The translations under genes and the position numbers were made by a program. From positions 88,913 through 152,912 of the forward strand of contig NZ_QDGA01000006.1 in NCBI RefSeq assembly GCF_003347665.1: a DNA stretch of 64,000 nt. Direction: 5' to 3'. Below, one piece after another: positions 1 to 8,078 of this stretch. Below the pieces are notes generated by a model. It searched no databases. It was not told the DNA's origin and worked only from the letters and a program-made list of their open reading frames with translations. Origin of the DNA: Microvirga calopogonii. Its GTDB lineage: Bacteria; Pseudomonadota; Alphaproteobacteria; Rhizobiales; Beijerinckiaceae. Every line of letters begins with the position of its first letter. Within the stretch, counting starts at the first letter, position 1.

Positions 1-236
1 TACCCATAGCCATCGTCGGTGAGCGGCTCTTTGAGCATGTAGGCCGTTACGATCTGACGGAACTGTGCGAAGGACATTGAACCGAAGGCTTCGCAGTTCT
101 TGGCCTCGCGCAGGGCGGCCTGCTTCGAGAGTGCGTGAATGATCTCACGCCCAAAGCCTGGAACCGACACGGAGTACAGCTTCCAGTTCCTAACGGGCGG
201 ACGGCGCTTTGGAGAGCTTGCGCTGTTTTGTTTCAT
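1..236 (-). CDS. Hypothetical protein, 3' end cut by window edge
   Basis: A minus-strand frame opens at an ATG at 236 and stays open to the first base of the window, so only about 78 N-terminal residues are visible. It begins with a basic stretch (MKQNSASSPKRRPP) and shows no family I recognise. Its ATG overlaps the TGA of the upstream gene (ATGA at 233-236), which suggests translational coupling in one operon. Confidence 0.6.
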   Translation of the reverse strand, partial: MKQNSASSPKRRPPVRNWKLYSVSVPGFGREIIHALSKQAALREAKNCEAFGSMSFAQFRQIVTAYMLKEPLTDDGYG

Positions 237-541
237 GCGCAGACCACCTTCCGTTTTGCCGCCTTACATTCCTGGCAGGTACATGGTTTAACGCGTGCTT
301 TGACAGCGGCTAGGCACTCTTCCGGAGTATCCTCGCCAAAGACATGTTCGCCGTCGTCGTTGAAGCGCCACCCGCGGTTTAAGGTAACGATCACAGAGTT
401 TCCCATCTCGCGTTCGTCATCGACGATCTCAACTCGCGGATGGGCCCGCAGTTCAGTAAGCGCATCTGTTTTTCTTCTTCTTGTCACGGTCCTTTGGCGG
501 GACCTGATTTTTTGTGCGGTGACCGACCGTTTATTTCCCAT
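233..541 (-). CDS. Hypothetical basic protein with C-terminal CxxC
   Basis: 102 residues. The N-terminal 25 residues are strongly basic (RSRQRTVTRRRK) and the C-terminus carries a Cys-x-Cys-x2-Cys cluster (CTCQEC) followed by lysines, suggesting nucleic-acid or metal binding; that is inference. A GGAG ribosome binding site lies 6-7 nt before the ATG. It overlaps the next gene by ATGA. No family is recognised. Confidence 0.6.
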   Translation of the reverse strand: MGNKRSVTAQKIRSRQRTVTRRRKTDALTELRAHPRVEIVDDEREMGNSVIVTLNRGWRFNDDGEHVFGEDTPEECLAAVKARVKPCTCQECKAAKRKVVCA

Positions 542-590
542 CGTATCTCCGGCGGGGTGTCATAGAAGAAAAATTTCGAATTGCAATGGC

Positions 591-821
591 TTATTGCCCT
601 ATGAAGGCGGCAAATCCTTTTTCGAAAGCCGCATAGCTCTCGGCAGTCGGCATGACAAAGTTGCCGTCGTCGTCATGGTTTGCCACCATGCAGTTCGCTT
701 TCAGCGAGGGATCTTGGTTGGCTTTGCACCTCTTGTCAGCCTGCGCCACGGTCTTAGCGCCGCAGACCGGGCAGTCGACTGGGGCCATAACAAGAGCGGG
801 AAGTTCTGTTTTGGAAGCCAT
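591..821 (-). CDS. Small zinc-ribbon-like hypothetical protein
   Basis: 76 residues from the ATG at 821, which is preferred over the ATG three codons upstream because GAGG then sits at normal spacing. Residues near 17-20 form CPVCG, with two further cysteines (about 32 and 44), so a small zinc-binding fold is plausible. Function unknown. It starts just downstream of the neighbouring gene ending at 827, so both are probably co-transcribed. Confidence 0.55.
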   Translation of the reverse strand: MASKTELPALVMAPVDCPVCGAKTVAQADKRCKANQDPSLKANCMVANHDDDGNFVMPTAESYAAFEKGFAAFIGQ

Positions 822-826
822 TGTCT

Positions 827-1117
827 TCACCTCTGATTGTTGAGCAGGGCCGCCATAGCCTCTGCAGGAGCGTTCTCACGCATTTGAATGGTGACAGGGC
901 CGTTTCTCATGTCTCCGGCCAGCTCTCCGTGAAGTGCCTCGCGTTCGCGAGGACGGAGATTGCGCCACTTTTGAATATCGTAGGCGCCGAACAGGATGCC
1001 GCGGGGCGAATGAGCTTGGTTTCGTCCTACCGAAAAGCCTCGGCTTTCGAGGAAGCTGACCGCCTTACGGGAAGCCCCAAATTCCTCGTCGTCGTGGAAG
1101 ACGATTGGATTGATCAT
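827..1117 (-). CDS. Hypothetical protein
   Basis: 96 residues from the ATG at 1117 (MINPIVF); an upstream in-frame ATG at 1153 is possible but has no better ribosome binding site. The sequence reads like a small soluble alpha/beta protein with a charged middle (RNLRPREREAL). No motif is recognised. The stop is 5 nt from the start of the next minus-strand gene, suggesting an operon. Confidence 0.5.
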   Translation of the reverse strand: MINPIVFHDDEEFGASRKAVSFLESRGFSVGRNQAHSPRGILFGAYDIQKWRNLRPREREALHGELAGDMRNGPVTIQMRENAPAEAMAALLNNQR

Positions 1118-1310
1118 CGTAATATCCTGCTCCGCAAACTCGAATCGTCGCAACTGCCGAAGCGCATTAGATCGTCATTATACCACTTTTTATTTCGCCG
1201 CCCTATAGGCTGCCCGGCGGAGGCTGAGGAGGTTGAGAACCCGACGGTCTTGAAACGGCCAGCAGGAGCCTACTTGTGAAGGCCTATTTCGCTTCAACCG
1301 GGAGGCGGGG

Positions 1311-1565
1311 ATGGACGGACCGATCATTGACCTAGGAAAGGCCGCCAATTGGAAACTGATCCGGCAGGCAAAAAAGCGGGGCTATATCACGTCCGAAGAA
1401 CTTGATCGGCTTCTCCCGCCATGGGCGGCGACACCGGAGCAGGTCGACGATGTGGTCAATCAACTGGCTGAAGCTGGGATCGCCCTCGTCGAGGTCGACG
1501 AGGACGCTGGGAGTCAAATGTCGCCGCCGGCGAACTCCAATGAACCGCCTGATCAATCCCAGTGA
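1311..1565 (+). CDS. Free-standing sigma-70 region 1.1-like protein
   Basis: 84 residues, preceded by GGGAGGCGGGG directly before the ATG. Residues about 15-65 (LIRQAKKRGYITSEELDRLL, then a PEQVDDVVNQLAEAGIALVE segment) match the pattern of the N-terminal region 1.1 of alphaproteobacterial RpoD (KKRGYVTYDELN..LP..VTSEQIED.. GINVVE). No other sigma region follows; the C-terminus is a polar tail. In RpoD this domain occupies the DNA channel of RNA polymerase until promoter opening. A detached copy could modulate polymerase or sigma activity, which is inference. It is the only plus-strand gene in a minus-strand block, so it probably has its own promoter. Confidence 0.75.
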   Translation: MDGPIIDLGKAANWKLIRQAKKRGYITSEELDRLLPPWAATPEQVDDVVNQLAEAGIALVEVDEDAGSQMSPPANSNEPPDQSQ

Positions 1566-1577
1566 TAGTCCAGCGGA

Positions 1578-1850
1578 TTAGGGCTTCCATTCCCCACTGT
1601 GGACCTTCAAGGCCCGCTCCTGGGCGGCCTCAAGGGTGTCGAAGGACCCGCAATCCTCGGAGTAGAAGTCGAGATCCTTCAGGGGCGAGTCCGACCGCTC
1701 ATGGCCATAGCGGTTAACGCAGTAGCCCCCGCCATACGAGCTGGCATCCTGAACACTGACGCCGGTCCATTGGCCACCGTTCATCAGCATGTATTCGTCA
1801 TCCTCGGCCTCGGCGAACTCGGCGGGGCTGTGCTTGAAATGAAGTTTCAT
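1578..1850 (-). CDS. Hypothetical protein
   Basis: 90 residues, acidic (AEAEDDEY near 14-20), with a Gly/Tyr-rich middle (SSYGGGYCVNRYG). No recognised domain. It converges with the sigma 1.1-like gene, whose stop lies 13 bp away. Codon use looks like its neighbours. Confidence 0.5.
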   Translation of the reverse strand: MKLHFKHSPAEFAEAEDDEYMLMNGGQWTGVSVQDASSYGGGYCVNRYGHERSDSPLKDLDFYSEDCGSFDTLEAAQERALKVHSGEWKP

Positions 1851-1913
1851 AGGAACCTCTGCATTGGGGAGGGCTCGGCCGGCGGTCGGCGTTATGGGGA
1901 GGCCTGCTGGCGC

Positions 1914-2207
1914 TTAGCACCTGGACATAAGGGAGGAGTTCCAGGGCAGCGACAGATGTGGCTGATGCCAGCCCATCGCATCGAGGTACCGCCAGTTGTT
2001 TCCCACCCATTCGGGAAGGGGCATTCCGGCGCGGATCAAGACCCGGATGGCATCCTGTCCCGTACTAGCCGTGCGCTCGGAGCGAAGGTACGCATTGGCG
2101 CGCCCCTTTCCCTCCTGGGCCCGGAGTTCCTCCAGGTTTTCCCGGATCTGGTCGATCCTCTTCTGAGCTTCGCGGATAACGGACTGAGGGATGCGTTTCC
2201 TGCGCAT
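1914..2207 (-). CDS. Hypothetical protein with basic coiled-coil start
   Basis: 97 residues. The first 40 residues are basic and helical (IREAQKRIDQIRENLEELRAQ), consistent with a short coiled coil; the rest is hydrophobic and Trp-rich. No family recognised. Gaps of about 35-60 bp separate it from its minus-strand neighbours. Confidence 0.5.
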   Translation of the reverse strand: MRRKRIPQSVIREAQKRIDQIRENLEELRAQEGKGRANAYLRSERTASTGQDAIRVLIRAGMPLPEWVGNNWRYLDAMGWHQPHLSLPWNSSLMSRC

Positions 2208-2243
2208 GGTGGCAATCCTTTCAAGCCAGAGGGAGAGAGAGGG

Positions 2244-2711
2244 TCAGAAGCGGGGCGTGCCCAGAGCTCGGCGCTGGACGCTCATGTCGGCGCCGTTGCG
2301 CTCCAGGTAGTCGAGGACACGCGTGATGCTTTCGAACTCGGACTTGGCGTCCTGTTGGGTGAGGCCGTCCCGCCGGTCGACTGACAGGTCAATGGTCTCG
2401 GTGAGTATCCAGCCGAAGTCGCGCACTTGCTCGGTGGAGAGTGCGCCATTGCGGGACGTGTCTGAGCTTGACGACAGGAGGGTTGCAGTCCGTCGGCCGC
2501 TTAGATGCCTCCTGATTGCTTCCAGCACCGCATTGCCGTCGTCGCCGGCATCTTCCAGGGCGAACCTGGCCAAGGGCTCGTCACTGACGACTGTGGACAG
2601 GCCGAGTGCGATGCCATTGCGGCTTACCAGGTTCCAGTAGCCGCTCGACGTGCGGGAGAGATAGCTGATATTTCCCAGATCGTCCCTGATCTGGATCCGG
2701 ACTGCGCTCAT
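2244..2711 (-). CDS. Hypothetical protein
   Basis: 155 residues. The N-terminal 50 residues look like a beta-rich segment (VRIQIRDDLGNISYLSRTSSG), followed by a helical, charged C-terminal half (EQVRDFGWILTETIDL). I recognise no family. It lies 48 bp downstream of the next minus-strand gene. Confidence 0.5.
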   Translation of the reverse strand: MSAVRIQIRDDLGNISYLSRTSSGYWNLVSRNGIALGLSTVVSDEPLARFALEDAGDDGNAVLEAIRRHLSGRRTATLLSSSSDTSRNGALSTEQVRDFGWILTETIDLSVDRRDGLTQQDAKSEFESITRVLDYLERNGADMSVQRRALGTPRF

Positions 2712-2759
2712 GGACGGATATCTCGTTGAACGGTGGGGAGGAGGGCGGGATGAGGCCGA

Positions 2760-3224
2760 TCAGGTGAACCGGACGGCAATCTGCTCTGGGTAATCGATGC
2801 CCCAAGGCGCCTTGTCCCATCCAGGGAGCTTCTTGATCAGGCGTCGCGCGAGACGTGAGGCGAAGTCATAGGCGGAGGTGCCCTCATAATCGGGGCACTC
2901 GCACGCCTGATGCTCATACGAGGCCAAGGCCTTGGCTATTACGGTGGGGCAGAGGTTTGGCCGGTACTCGAAGCCATAGAAGCCGACGATCTCGTCGAGG
3001 GCGGGGTTGGTGTCGCTATACACGAGGGCAGTGAGATAATTCACCGAGCGGGCATTCTCAGCCCAGAGCATCTTGCCCAGGTCAGTGCCATGCTCCTTCT
3101 GTGGAATGATGAGATCGCCGCCTTTGGCAAGGCGTGCCGCGCAGGCCAAGTCAATGGCACCGGAGACCAGAACATCGATGTGAAGCTTGTCGACGAAGTA
3201 GGCAGACACGTTTTCCTCCGGCAC
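2760..3224 (-). CDS. Hypothetical protein
   Basis: 154 residues, starting MPEENVSAYFVDKLH. Contains a CECPDY element near residue 112 and a basic C-terminal helix (RLARRLIKKLPG). No known family is recognised. It starts 4 bp after the stop of the upstream minus-strand gene ending at 3229, which supports co-transcription. Confidence 0.55.
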   Translation of the reverse strand: MPEENVSAYFVDKLHIDVLVSGAIDLACAARLAKGGDLIIPQKEHGTDLGKMLWAENARSVNYLTALVYSDTNPALDEIVGFYGFEYRPNLCPTVIAKALASYEHQACECPDYEGTSAYDFASRLARRLIKKLPGWDKAPWGIDYPEQIAVRFT

Positions 3225-3228
3225 GGGA

Positions 3229-3885
3229 TCAATGGGAGTGTTCTACGACGGGTTCGACGAAGACGATGGACGGAAGGGGCCGCCCCTCACGGGTTGCGAT
3301 CGCGACTTTGCGTCCTGCGACGAGCAAATCTGTGCCGGGTTTCGTGCCGCTCATGTGGAGGCGGACCTGCCCGGTCGAAGTCTTCAGGGTCACAAACCGG
3401 GCGAAGTTTCGGGATGAGACAGAAAGAACTTCGCCAGAGATGTCCGTCTTAGGTTTCCCGGTATCGAAATCGGGCCCGAGGCTATCGAGGCACGAGGCGA
3501 AGATCCCATTGAACTCACCATCGGAGAGTTCTTGATTCGAGAATGCACCCCTGAGGGCGTATTTGTACCAGGTGACCTTCAGGCCAGAAGGAAAATGCTC
3601 GAAATTGGGGAGCATAAGGGCGCAATCATCGGAGTGAGGCTGGCCGATTTCCTCGTTACATCCGCAGGTACACTCGCCCCAGTAGTAAGGACGAATGGCG
3701 AAAGTGTCATTGCGGAAGGTGGCGTAGTGATCGCTGCCTGTATCGAAGGTTTTGCCCCACCGGCTAGTGCCGTAGATGCTCAGGCCTATGCGCTCAAGGA
3801 AGTCGTGGAACCGTTCTGAGAGCGTTTCCCGATCGAGAGCAAAGCGCTCCGTCGGGTTGCCGAAGCACAACTGGCCGAGTTCCAT
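3229..3885 (-). CDS. Hypothetical protein with Cys-rich segment
   Basis: 218 residues from the ATG at 3885. A longer frame starts at 3912, but those first nine codons encode the leader box AATCCCCAAAAGGAA that precedes many other genes here, so the later ATG is chosen. Residues about 69-90 contain ECTCGC and a later DDC, suggesting metal binding. The C-terminal third (EVLSVSSRNFARFVTL to VFVEPVV) looks like a small beta-barrel. Function unknown. Confidence 0.6.
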   Translation of the reverse strand: MELGQLCFGNPTERFALDRETLSERFHDFLERIGLSIYGTSRWGKTFDTGSDHYATFRNDTFAIRPYYWGECTCGCNEEIGQPHSDDCALMLPNFEHFPSGLKVTWYKYALRGAFSNQELSDGEFNGIFASCLDSLGPDFDTGKPKTDISGEVLSVSSRNFARFVTLKTSTGQVRLHMSGTKPGTDLLVAGRKVAIATREGRPLPSIVFVEPVVEHSH

Positions 3886-4139
3886 CGCTAATTCCTTTTG
3901 GGGATTGAACATCGTGAAGGTCGCGATGATCGGGTGATCGGGAACGGTTAATCACGGTTTTTGCACAGCCTCGGCACTGGCCGCCAACGTTCTAAAATGG
4001 CCGCAGAATAAGCAAGAAGCGAGCGAACCCTCATCTCAAGAGGAATTTTGTCCCGAATTAAACTCCTGGGACGTGACATTTTAACTCGGAAGTGGTAACA
4101 CTCTTTTAAGATATCGATTTTGCCTTAACCGGGTGCCTT
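3886..4139. promoter_or_regulatory. Divergent intergenic region
   Basis: About 254 bp between the divergent genes starting at 3885 (minus) and 4140 (plus). It holds the minus-strand leader box near 3896-3910 and AT-rich stretches around 4060-4125 that could carry promoters. I cannot assign exact promoter boxes. Confidence 0.3.
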
Positions 4140-5000
4140 GTGCTGCTGCAGGATCTGGCCGACTCAGAGACTGATTTTTGCCGCCTCGAGAGCAAGCTCT
4201 CCGAGGTTTACTCCTATTTGGGCGGCATCCCGGCACGGGAACTCTATAAGACGCTCCAGTCCGGCCAGGGCATGTCGGTGGTGTATCAGCCCCAGGTCAA
4301 TGTGGCCGATGACCAAGTTTCAGCCGTAGAGGCGCTGGTGCGCTGGCATCACCCAACAGTCGGGTCAGTTTCCCCGCGCGTCTTCATTCCCATCGCCGAA
4401 GAGACCGGCTTGATCCTGCAGGTCACGGAGTTCGTCATTCGTGAGGCCTGCGGTGTGGCAAAGCGCCAACCTGATCTGACGGTCGCGGTCAATCTGTCAC
4501 CGCTGCTTTTCGCTCATTCGGTCTTGATTGAACGATTCGTAAAAATGGTCGACGAGTGTGGGGTTACCCCGCATCAGATCGAGTTCGAGATCACCGAGAA
4601 TCAGCCGCTCGCAGCCGACGGCTCGGCCAGGGATTCGATCGCATTCCTGCGTGATTGCGGGTTTCGGATTGCGCTCGACGACTTTGGGATTGGATACTCG
4701 GGCGTGCAACGCCTGAATCATATCGGCGTCGACAAACTGAAGATCGACCAATCGTTTGTGCGGAGACTGGACTGCTTGAAGTCAGACCCGTCGCACGAGA
4801 CGATCCAGCAAATGATCGATGTCGGCCGGACGATGGACCTAGTTGTGACTGCCGAGGGCGTTGAGACAGACGAGCAGCGTCGGTTCCTGGCATCGGCCGG
4901 CTGCGATGTGCTACAGGGCTATTTTTTCGCCCGGCCAATGGCCGCAAGGGATCTGGACGCTTTCCTCGGAAGCCGTGCCCGCGTGCCCGTCGCGGCTTGA
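4140..5000 (+). CDS. Stand-alone EAL-domain c-di-GMP phosphodiesterase
   Basis: 286 residues from a GTG at 4140; an in-frame stop at about 4109 and no ATG in between limit the start. An EAL domain covers about residues 35-280: EAL signature (VEALVRW), NLSP, the EITE metal site, DDFGIGYS, KIDQSFV, EGVET and the closing QGYFFARP. All residues normally required for hydrolysis of cyclic di-GMP to pGpG appear present. There is no GGDEF, PAS or membrane segment, so it would be soluble. The weak start and missing sensory part could mean it derives from a larger protein. Confidence 0.85.
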   Translation: MLLQDLADSETDFCRLESKLSEVYSYLGGIPARELYKTLQSGQGMSVVYQPQVNVADDQVSAVEALVRWHHPTVGSVSPRVFIPIAEETGLILQVTEFVIREACGVAKRQPDLTVAVNLSPLLFAHSVLIERFVKMVDECGVTPHQIEFEITENQPLAADGSARDSIAFLRDCGFRIALDDFGIGYSGVQRLNHIGVDKLKIDQSFVRRLDCLKSDPSHETIQQMIDVGRTMDLVVTAEGVETDEQRRFLASAGCDVLQGYFFARPMAARDLDAFLGSRARVPVAA

Positions 5001-5013
5001 AGTAGCTGCTCGT

Positions 5014-5376
5014 TCAACGGAACATTGATCGCCGCGGGAGCTGCGTGCGCTGCTCCGGCTTCCTGTCAGCCTGCTTGGCAGGATCCGGCTGGGGCGCCAG
5101 GTGTCCTGCTGCAGCCAGGATCGTGTCCGGCGGGATGCCCAGGTCCTTGTGGATCAGTTTCAGCAACTCATCGTCTTTCGACACATAGTCGAGAACACCG
5201 AGAAGGAAGTGAGGGGTGTTGGCTGACTCCCGAAGGGTCTCCGGCTGAAGACCAGTTACATTGAGAAATTGGATAATCCGATCGACATCCGCCACGATGA
5301 ACTCGAAGATCCGGATGGCAAGGCCCTCCGCATCACCTCGTCCTGGTGTTACCGGCCCTGGAATGGCTTCGCTCAT
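5014..5376 (-). CDS. DUF3572 family protein
   Basis: 120 residues. The core (residues about 15-85) follows the DUF3572 pattern: EGLAIRIFEFIVADVDRI, LNVTGLQPETLRE, FLLGVLDYV and a final helix of the form D..LGIPPDTILAA. Function is unknown; the family is typical of alphaproteobacteria. A proline-rich basic tail of about 35 residues extends beyond the family core. Confidence 0.75.
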   Translation of the reverse strand: MSEAIPGPVTPGRGDAEGLAIRIFEFIVADVDRIIQFLNVTGLQPETLRESANTPHFLLGVLDYVSKDDELLKLIHKDLGIPPDTILAAAGHLAPQPDPAKQADRKPEQRTQLPRRSMFR

Positions 5377-5421
5377 GGTTTCCTTCCTTGGTCGTGAACC
5401 CTGCTGGGGCCGGATATCACA

Positions 5422-5664
5422 TCATGATGGAGGATGAGATGCGGTATTCTTGGCCCAGATATGGGAATAACGCTGACAGGCGGATTTGATCGCTTCCTCA
5501 TCGCCGCGGTTCATGGCGTCGATGAGTTCTGTTGCCTCCTGGGGAGGTCTCCAGCCTGTCTTCACCTTGGCGGCTTGGTAGGAGGACCTGCACAGGTGAT
5601 TGGTGATCATGCCTGCCCGAGTATAGCAGACGTCGGCTCCCGGCCAGGCGGGCAGATTAGACAT
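5422..5664 (-). CDS. Hypothetical protein
   Basis: 80 residues from the ATG at 5664 (MSNLPAWPGADV), chosen because GGAG lies 7 nt upstream; two upstream codons also give an ATG. Mostly helical C-terminal half (ELIDAMNRGDEEAIKSACQ). No family recognised. Starts 15 bp after the stop of the gene at 5680. Confidence 0.5.
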   Translation of the reverse strand: MSNLPAWPGADVCYTRAGMITNHLCRSSYQAAKVKTGWRPPQEATELIDAMNRGDEEAIKSACQRYSHIWAKNTASHPPS

Positions 5665-5679
5665 GGGCAATCTCCGTTT

Positions 5680-5934
5680 TCAGATGCCGTATTTCGCGTT
5701 TTTGAGGAGGTTGATGCCGAGACGCCAGAATCCTTTCACTAGGACCCCGGTCGACGCCTGAACAATGAACCACTTCCCGGACGTCCCGGCCGCGAGCATG
5801 GCCGCCTTGACCGTTTCTGCGCTCCGGCGGGCGCAGTGGCTTGCTCCGTTGCGGTCTTTCCAGAACAGCCAATCGCGGTGGCCATACCGTGCCTTGCGTT
5901 TCGCGAGCGCGAGGGCCGGATCTTGTGCCGTCAT
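5680..5934 (-). CDS. Hypothetical basic protein
   Basis: 84 residues, basic (ALAKRKARYGHRDWLFWKDR), with several tryptophans and a basic hydrophobic end. No domain recognised. It sits 27 bp after the ImmA-like gene stop at 5962 and probably belongs to the same minus-strand transcript. Confidence 0.5.
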   Translation of the reverse strand: MTAQDPALALAKRKARYGHRDWLFWKDRNGASHCARRSAETVKAAMLAAGTSGKWFIVQASTGVLVKGFWRLGINLLKNAKYGI

Positions 5935-5961
5935 CTTGATGCCCCTTAATGATACCGAGTT

Positions 5962-6573
5962 TCAGCCTGAAGCCTTGAGTTCGCTCAGGTACTGGTACCG
6001 GAGATCAACCACCCGATAGGGGACGTTGAATCGGAACTCGAGAGAGGATGGTCGGTTCGTGCCTCGATAAGCATCCATGAAAGCCCTTGCCGGCGTGAGA
6101 AAGCCGAAGGCGAACCACATGGCTTCGCGACGGGCCTGGATTGCCGTAGGGTCGGATTGATCCGGGTACCGGTTTGCCGCCATGGCGACATCGCCGTGCT
6201 TCTGCCGCACCATGGGATAGTGCAGGAAAAAGTGGCCGAGCTCCTGGGCAAGAACCCAGTTCTGCTGCCTGTCCTCCAGACGGAGCCGCCCATGAAGGGC
6301 GATCTCAAATCGCTCATTGCTGAACACGATGAGGCTTTGGGAGGTGTGAAGCTCTCCCGGCGGAACGTACTCGAAGTTGATCTGTCCGCCGAGCTTCTTG
6401 ATCAAGTCATGGATCCGCTCGAAGCGGACCTTCCCTCTCATCTGGTGAGACTCCGCCAAGTCCCGGTCCGGAATGAAGCCGAGACGCTCGGCGACATTCT
6501 CGGCGAAGGTTTCGATGGCATGGCGGGCGCAGTTCGCCGGGATAGGCTGGTATACCTGGCTGGGAAAGTGCAT
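5962..6573 (-). CDS. ImmA/IrrE-like metallopeptidase with altered active site
   Basis: 203 residues from the ATG at 6573, with GAGG 8 nt upstream; the longer open frame upstream is low complexity. Residues about 60-150 fit the ImmA/IrrE fold: an LAxELGHFFLH segment at 108-118 and EAMWFAFGFLTP, which corresponds to the usual E..A..FA..LLMP helix. Members usually have HELGH; here the codon is CAG, giving Q110-E111-L-G-H114. One zinc-binding histidine is therefore absent, so proteolysis may be lost or altered. Family proteins cleave repressors in phage and mobile-element induction. The gene lies 10 bp after the membrane-protein gene at 6584. Confidence 0.7.
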   Translation of the reverse strand: MHFPSQVYQPIPANCARHAIETFAENVAERLGFIPDRDLAESHQMRGKVRFERIHDLIKKLGGQINFEYVPPGELHTSQSLIVFSNERFEIALHGRLRLEDRQQNWVLAQELGHFFLHYPMVRQKHGDVAMAANRYPDQSDPTAIQARREAMWFAFGFLTPARAFMDAYRGTNRPSSLEFRFNVPYRVVDLRYQYLSELKASG

Positions 6574-6583
6574 CGGGGGAGCC

Positions 6584-6841
6584 TCAGCGGCGCCCGAAGG
6601 AGCGGGATGGATAGAATGCCCCCTTGGGAAGGTGCTGGGGACGGGTCTCGATCCGAAAGACGAGGAACAGGAGCGCCACGACCAGGACCGCCACAATGAT
6701 GTGTGGCTCGACCACTGAGCAGAGAACGGCGGCGGCAACGACGACGATGCCAATCAGCGTCAGACTCAGCAGGAGCACCTGAGCAGTCCGTTCCGCTGCG
6801 TTGGGCGTACGACGGACGAGCGGGCGGGTATAGGCGTGCAT
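6584..6841 (-). CDS. Small two-segment membrane protein
   Basis: 85 residues with two adjacent hydrophobic stretches (about 21-42 and 46-62), separated by VEPH, and a basic C-terminus. No family. The leader reads AAGTCCCCAGAAGGAG, a variant of the box found before many genes of this window. Probably co-transcribed with the ImmA-like gene. Confidence 0.55.
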   Translation of the reverse strand: MHAYTRPLVRRTPNAAERTAQVLLLSLTLIGIVVVAAAVLCSVVEPHIIVAVLVVALLFLVFRIETRPQHLPKGAFYPSRSFGRR

Positions 6842-6915
6842 GTGACCACTCCTTCTGGGGACTTAAATCCCTGATTTTCCGCAGTTTGGATGTGCTGAAA
6901 CAAACAGAGGTGCCG

Positions 6916-7743
6916 CTAGGACACCTCGTAGAAGTTCAATTCAGAGCCGATGACCCGGGCCATCCGGGCGCGGCCAGTGGCGTATGACCCAGCGTCCAGA
7001 TTGAGCCGGTCGAGGCCCAGCTGCTCCGCGGGTAGGAACCATTCGTCCTTGGGGGTCGTGTGGCCGTGCACCACGAAGTATCCATGGTGGCCCCGTTTCT
7101 GATGCTCAGACGGGTTGAAGGCGAGGAACGGGTTCCGAACCCAAGCCCAATGGTCCTGCTCTTCGAGTTCCCGGAAGTCGATGTCGATCGGCTCGGCCAG
7201 GAACTTCTCCAGGTCGGCATATGGGTTCAGCCCCGCGTGGATGAACATGAACTCGCCCGAGGTCCGGTGCTTCGACAGTCCCTCGAGGAACTCTACCCGC
7301 CTTGGCCCAAGAGCATCCCTCAGATCGCCGGGAGTCTTGGCGCTATGCCCCTCGTCCAGAAGGTCGGTCACGACCCTCATGCCACCATTCAACAGCCAGT
7401 TGCTGTACGCAGTCTTCCGGCGATGCACCTGACCATCCAGGACGATGGTCGCGAGAAGCATCTGCTCGTGGTTGCCAGCAAGGGCATCCACGATGTCGGC
7501 GCCGGTTCGTTCCTTGGCCTCGATCGCAAGATCGATGCATCCGAGGGAATCCGGGCCCCGATCGATCAAGTCGCCAAGGAGAACTACAATCCGTCGGCAG
7601 CCAGGGGCGTGAGGGGAAGCGGCGATGATCTCGAAGAGTGCCTTCATGAGGTCGCTGCGGCCATGTAGGTCGCCGATCGCGAAGATCTCCTCATCTGGCC
7701 GAGCGACAAACGGGAGGAGGTGCTGGGAGATCGTTATGGTCAT
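6916..7743 (-). CDS. Calcineurin-like metallophosphoesterase (Ser/Thr phosphatase type)
   Basis: 275 residues. Metal-binding motifs are in canonical order: GDLHGR (24-29), GDLIDRG (57-63), GNHEQ (90-94) and a later VVHGHT, matching bacteriophage-lambda/PrpA-like protein phosphatases or diadenosine tetraphosphatases. The substrate cannot be inferred. The leader contains GGGGAAAACCCC just before an AGAGGA ribosome binding site. A second, broken phosphatase of the same superfamily lies at 41369-42289. Confidence 0.85.
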   Translation of the reverse strand: MTITISQHLLPFVARPDEEIFAIGDLHGRSDLMKALFEIIAASPHAPGCRRIVVLLGDLIDRGPDSLGCIDLAIEAKERTGADIVDALAGNHEQMLLATIVLDGQVHRRKTAYSNWLLNGGMRVVTDLLDEGHSAKTPGDLRDALGPRRVEFLEGLSKHRTSGEFMFIHAGLNPYADLEKFLAEPIDIDFRELEEQDHWAWVRNPFLAFNPSEHQKRGHHGYFVVHGHTTPKDEWFLPAEQLGLDRLNLDAGSYATGRARMARVIGSELNFYEVS

Positions 7744-7790
7744 TTCGATCCTCTTGGGGTTTTCCCCGTAACGGGTTCGCCCATCGTGGA

Positions 7791-7994
7791 TCAGGCAAAA
7801 TCCAGCCTCTTAGCCCAACGCTTCAACTTCTCGTAAGGGCGTTCAGGATCATCGGCCACCTCCGGCTCGGAGGCGCATCTGCCGCCCGCATGCTCAACAC
7901 GCGATAAGCGCCGAAACTTTGCGACAGCCACTAAAATGCGGACCCATCCAGCCACTTCAGTGGCCATCGCGGGCGTTTGCGACAAAAACAGCAC
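7791..7994 (-). CDS. Possible small hypothetical protein
   Basis: A 67-residue frame with basic, mostly soluble sequence. There is no clear ribosome binding site before the ATG at 7994 or the internal ATG at 7967, and no family is recognised. It fills most of an otherwise empty 335-bp stretch between divergent genes, so it may be spurious. Confidence 0.25.
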   Translation of the reverse strand: MLFLSQTPAMATEVAGWVRILVAVAKFRRLSRVEHAGGRCASEPEVADDPERPYEKLKRWAKRLDFA

Positions 7995-8078
7995 GAGCGG
8001 GCGTGAGCTAGATCACAGATAACTTTGAGGGCGCGCCGCAGTCTTGGTCTCCCCATAGAGAGGGGATGGAGAGCTCAG

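Noticed and set aside
3229..3912. Longer start at 3912 (MFNPQKELA)
   Set aside because: These codons are the leader box itself; the ATG at 3885 gives the same start layout as other boxed genes. The same reasoning moved the starts of the genes at 13179, 13754 and 14252.
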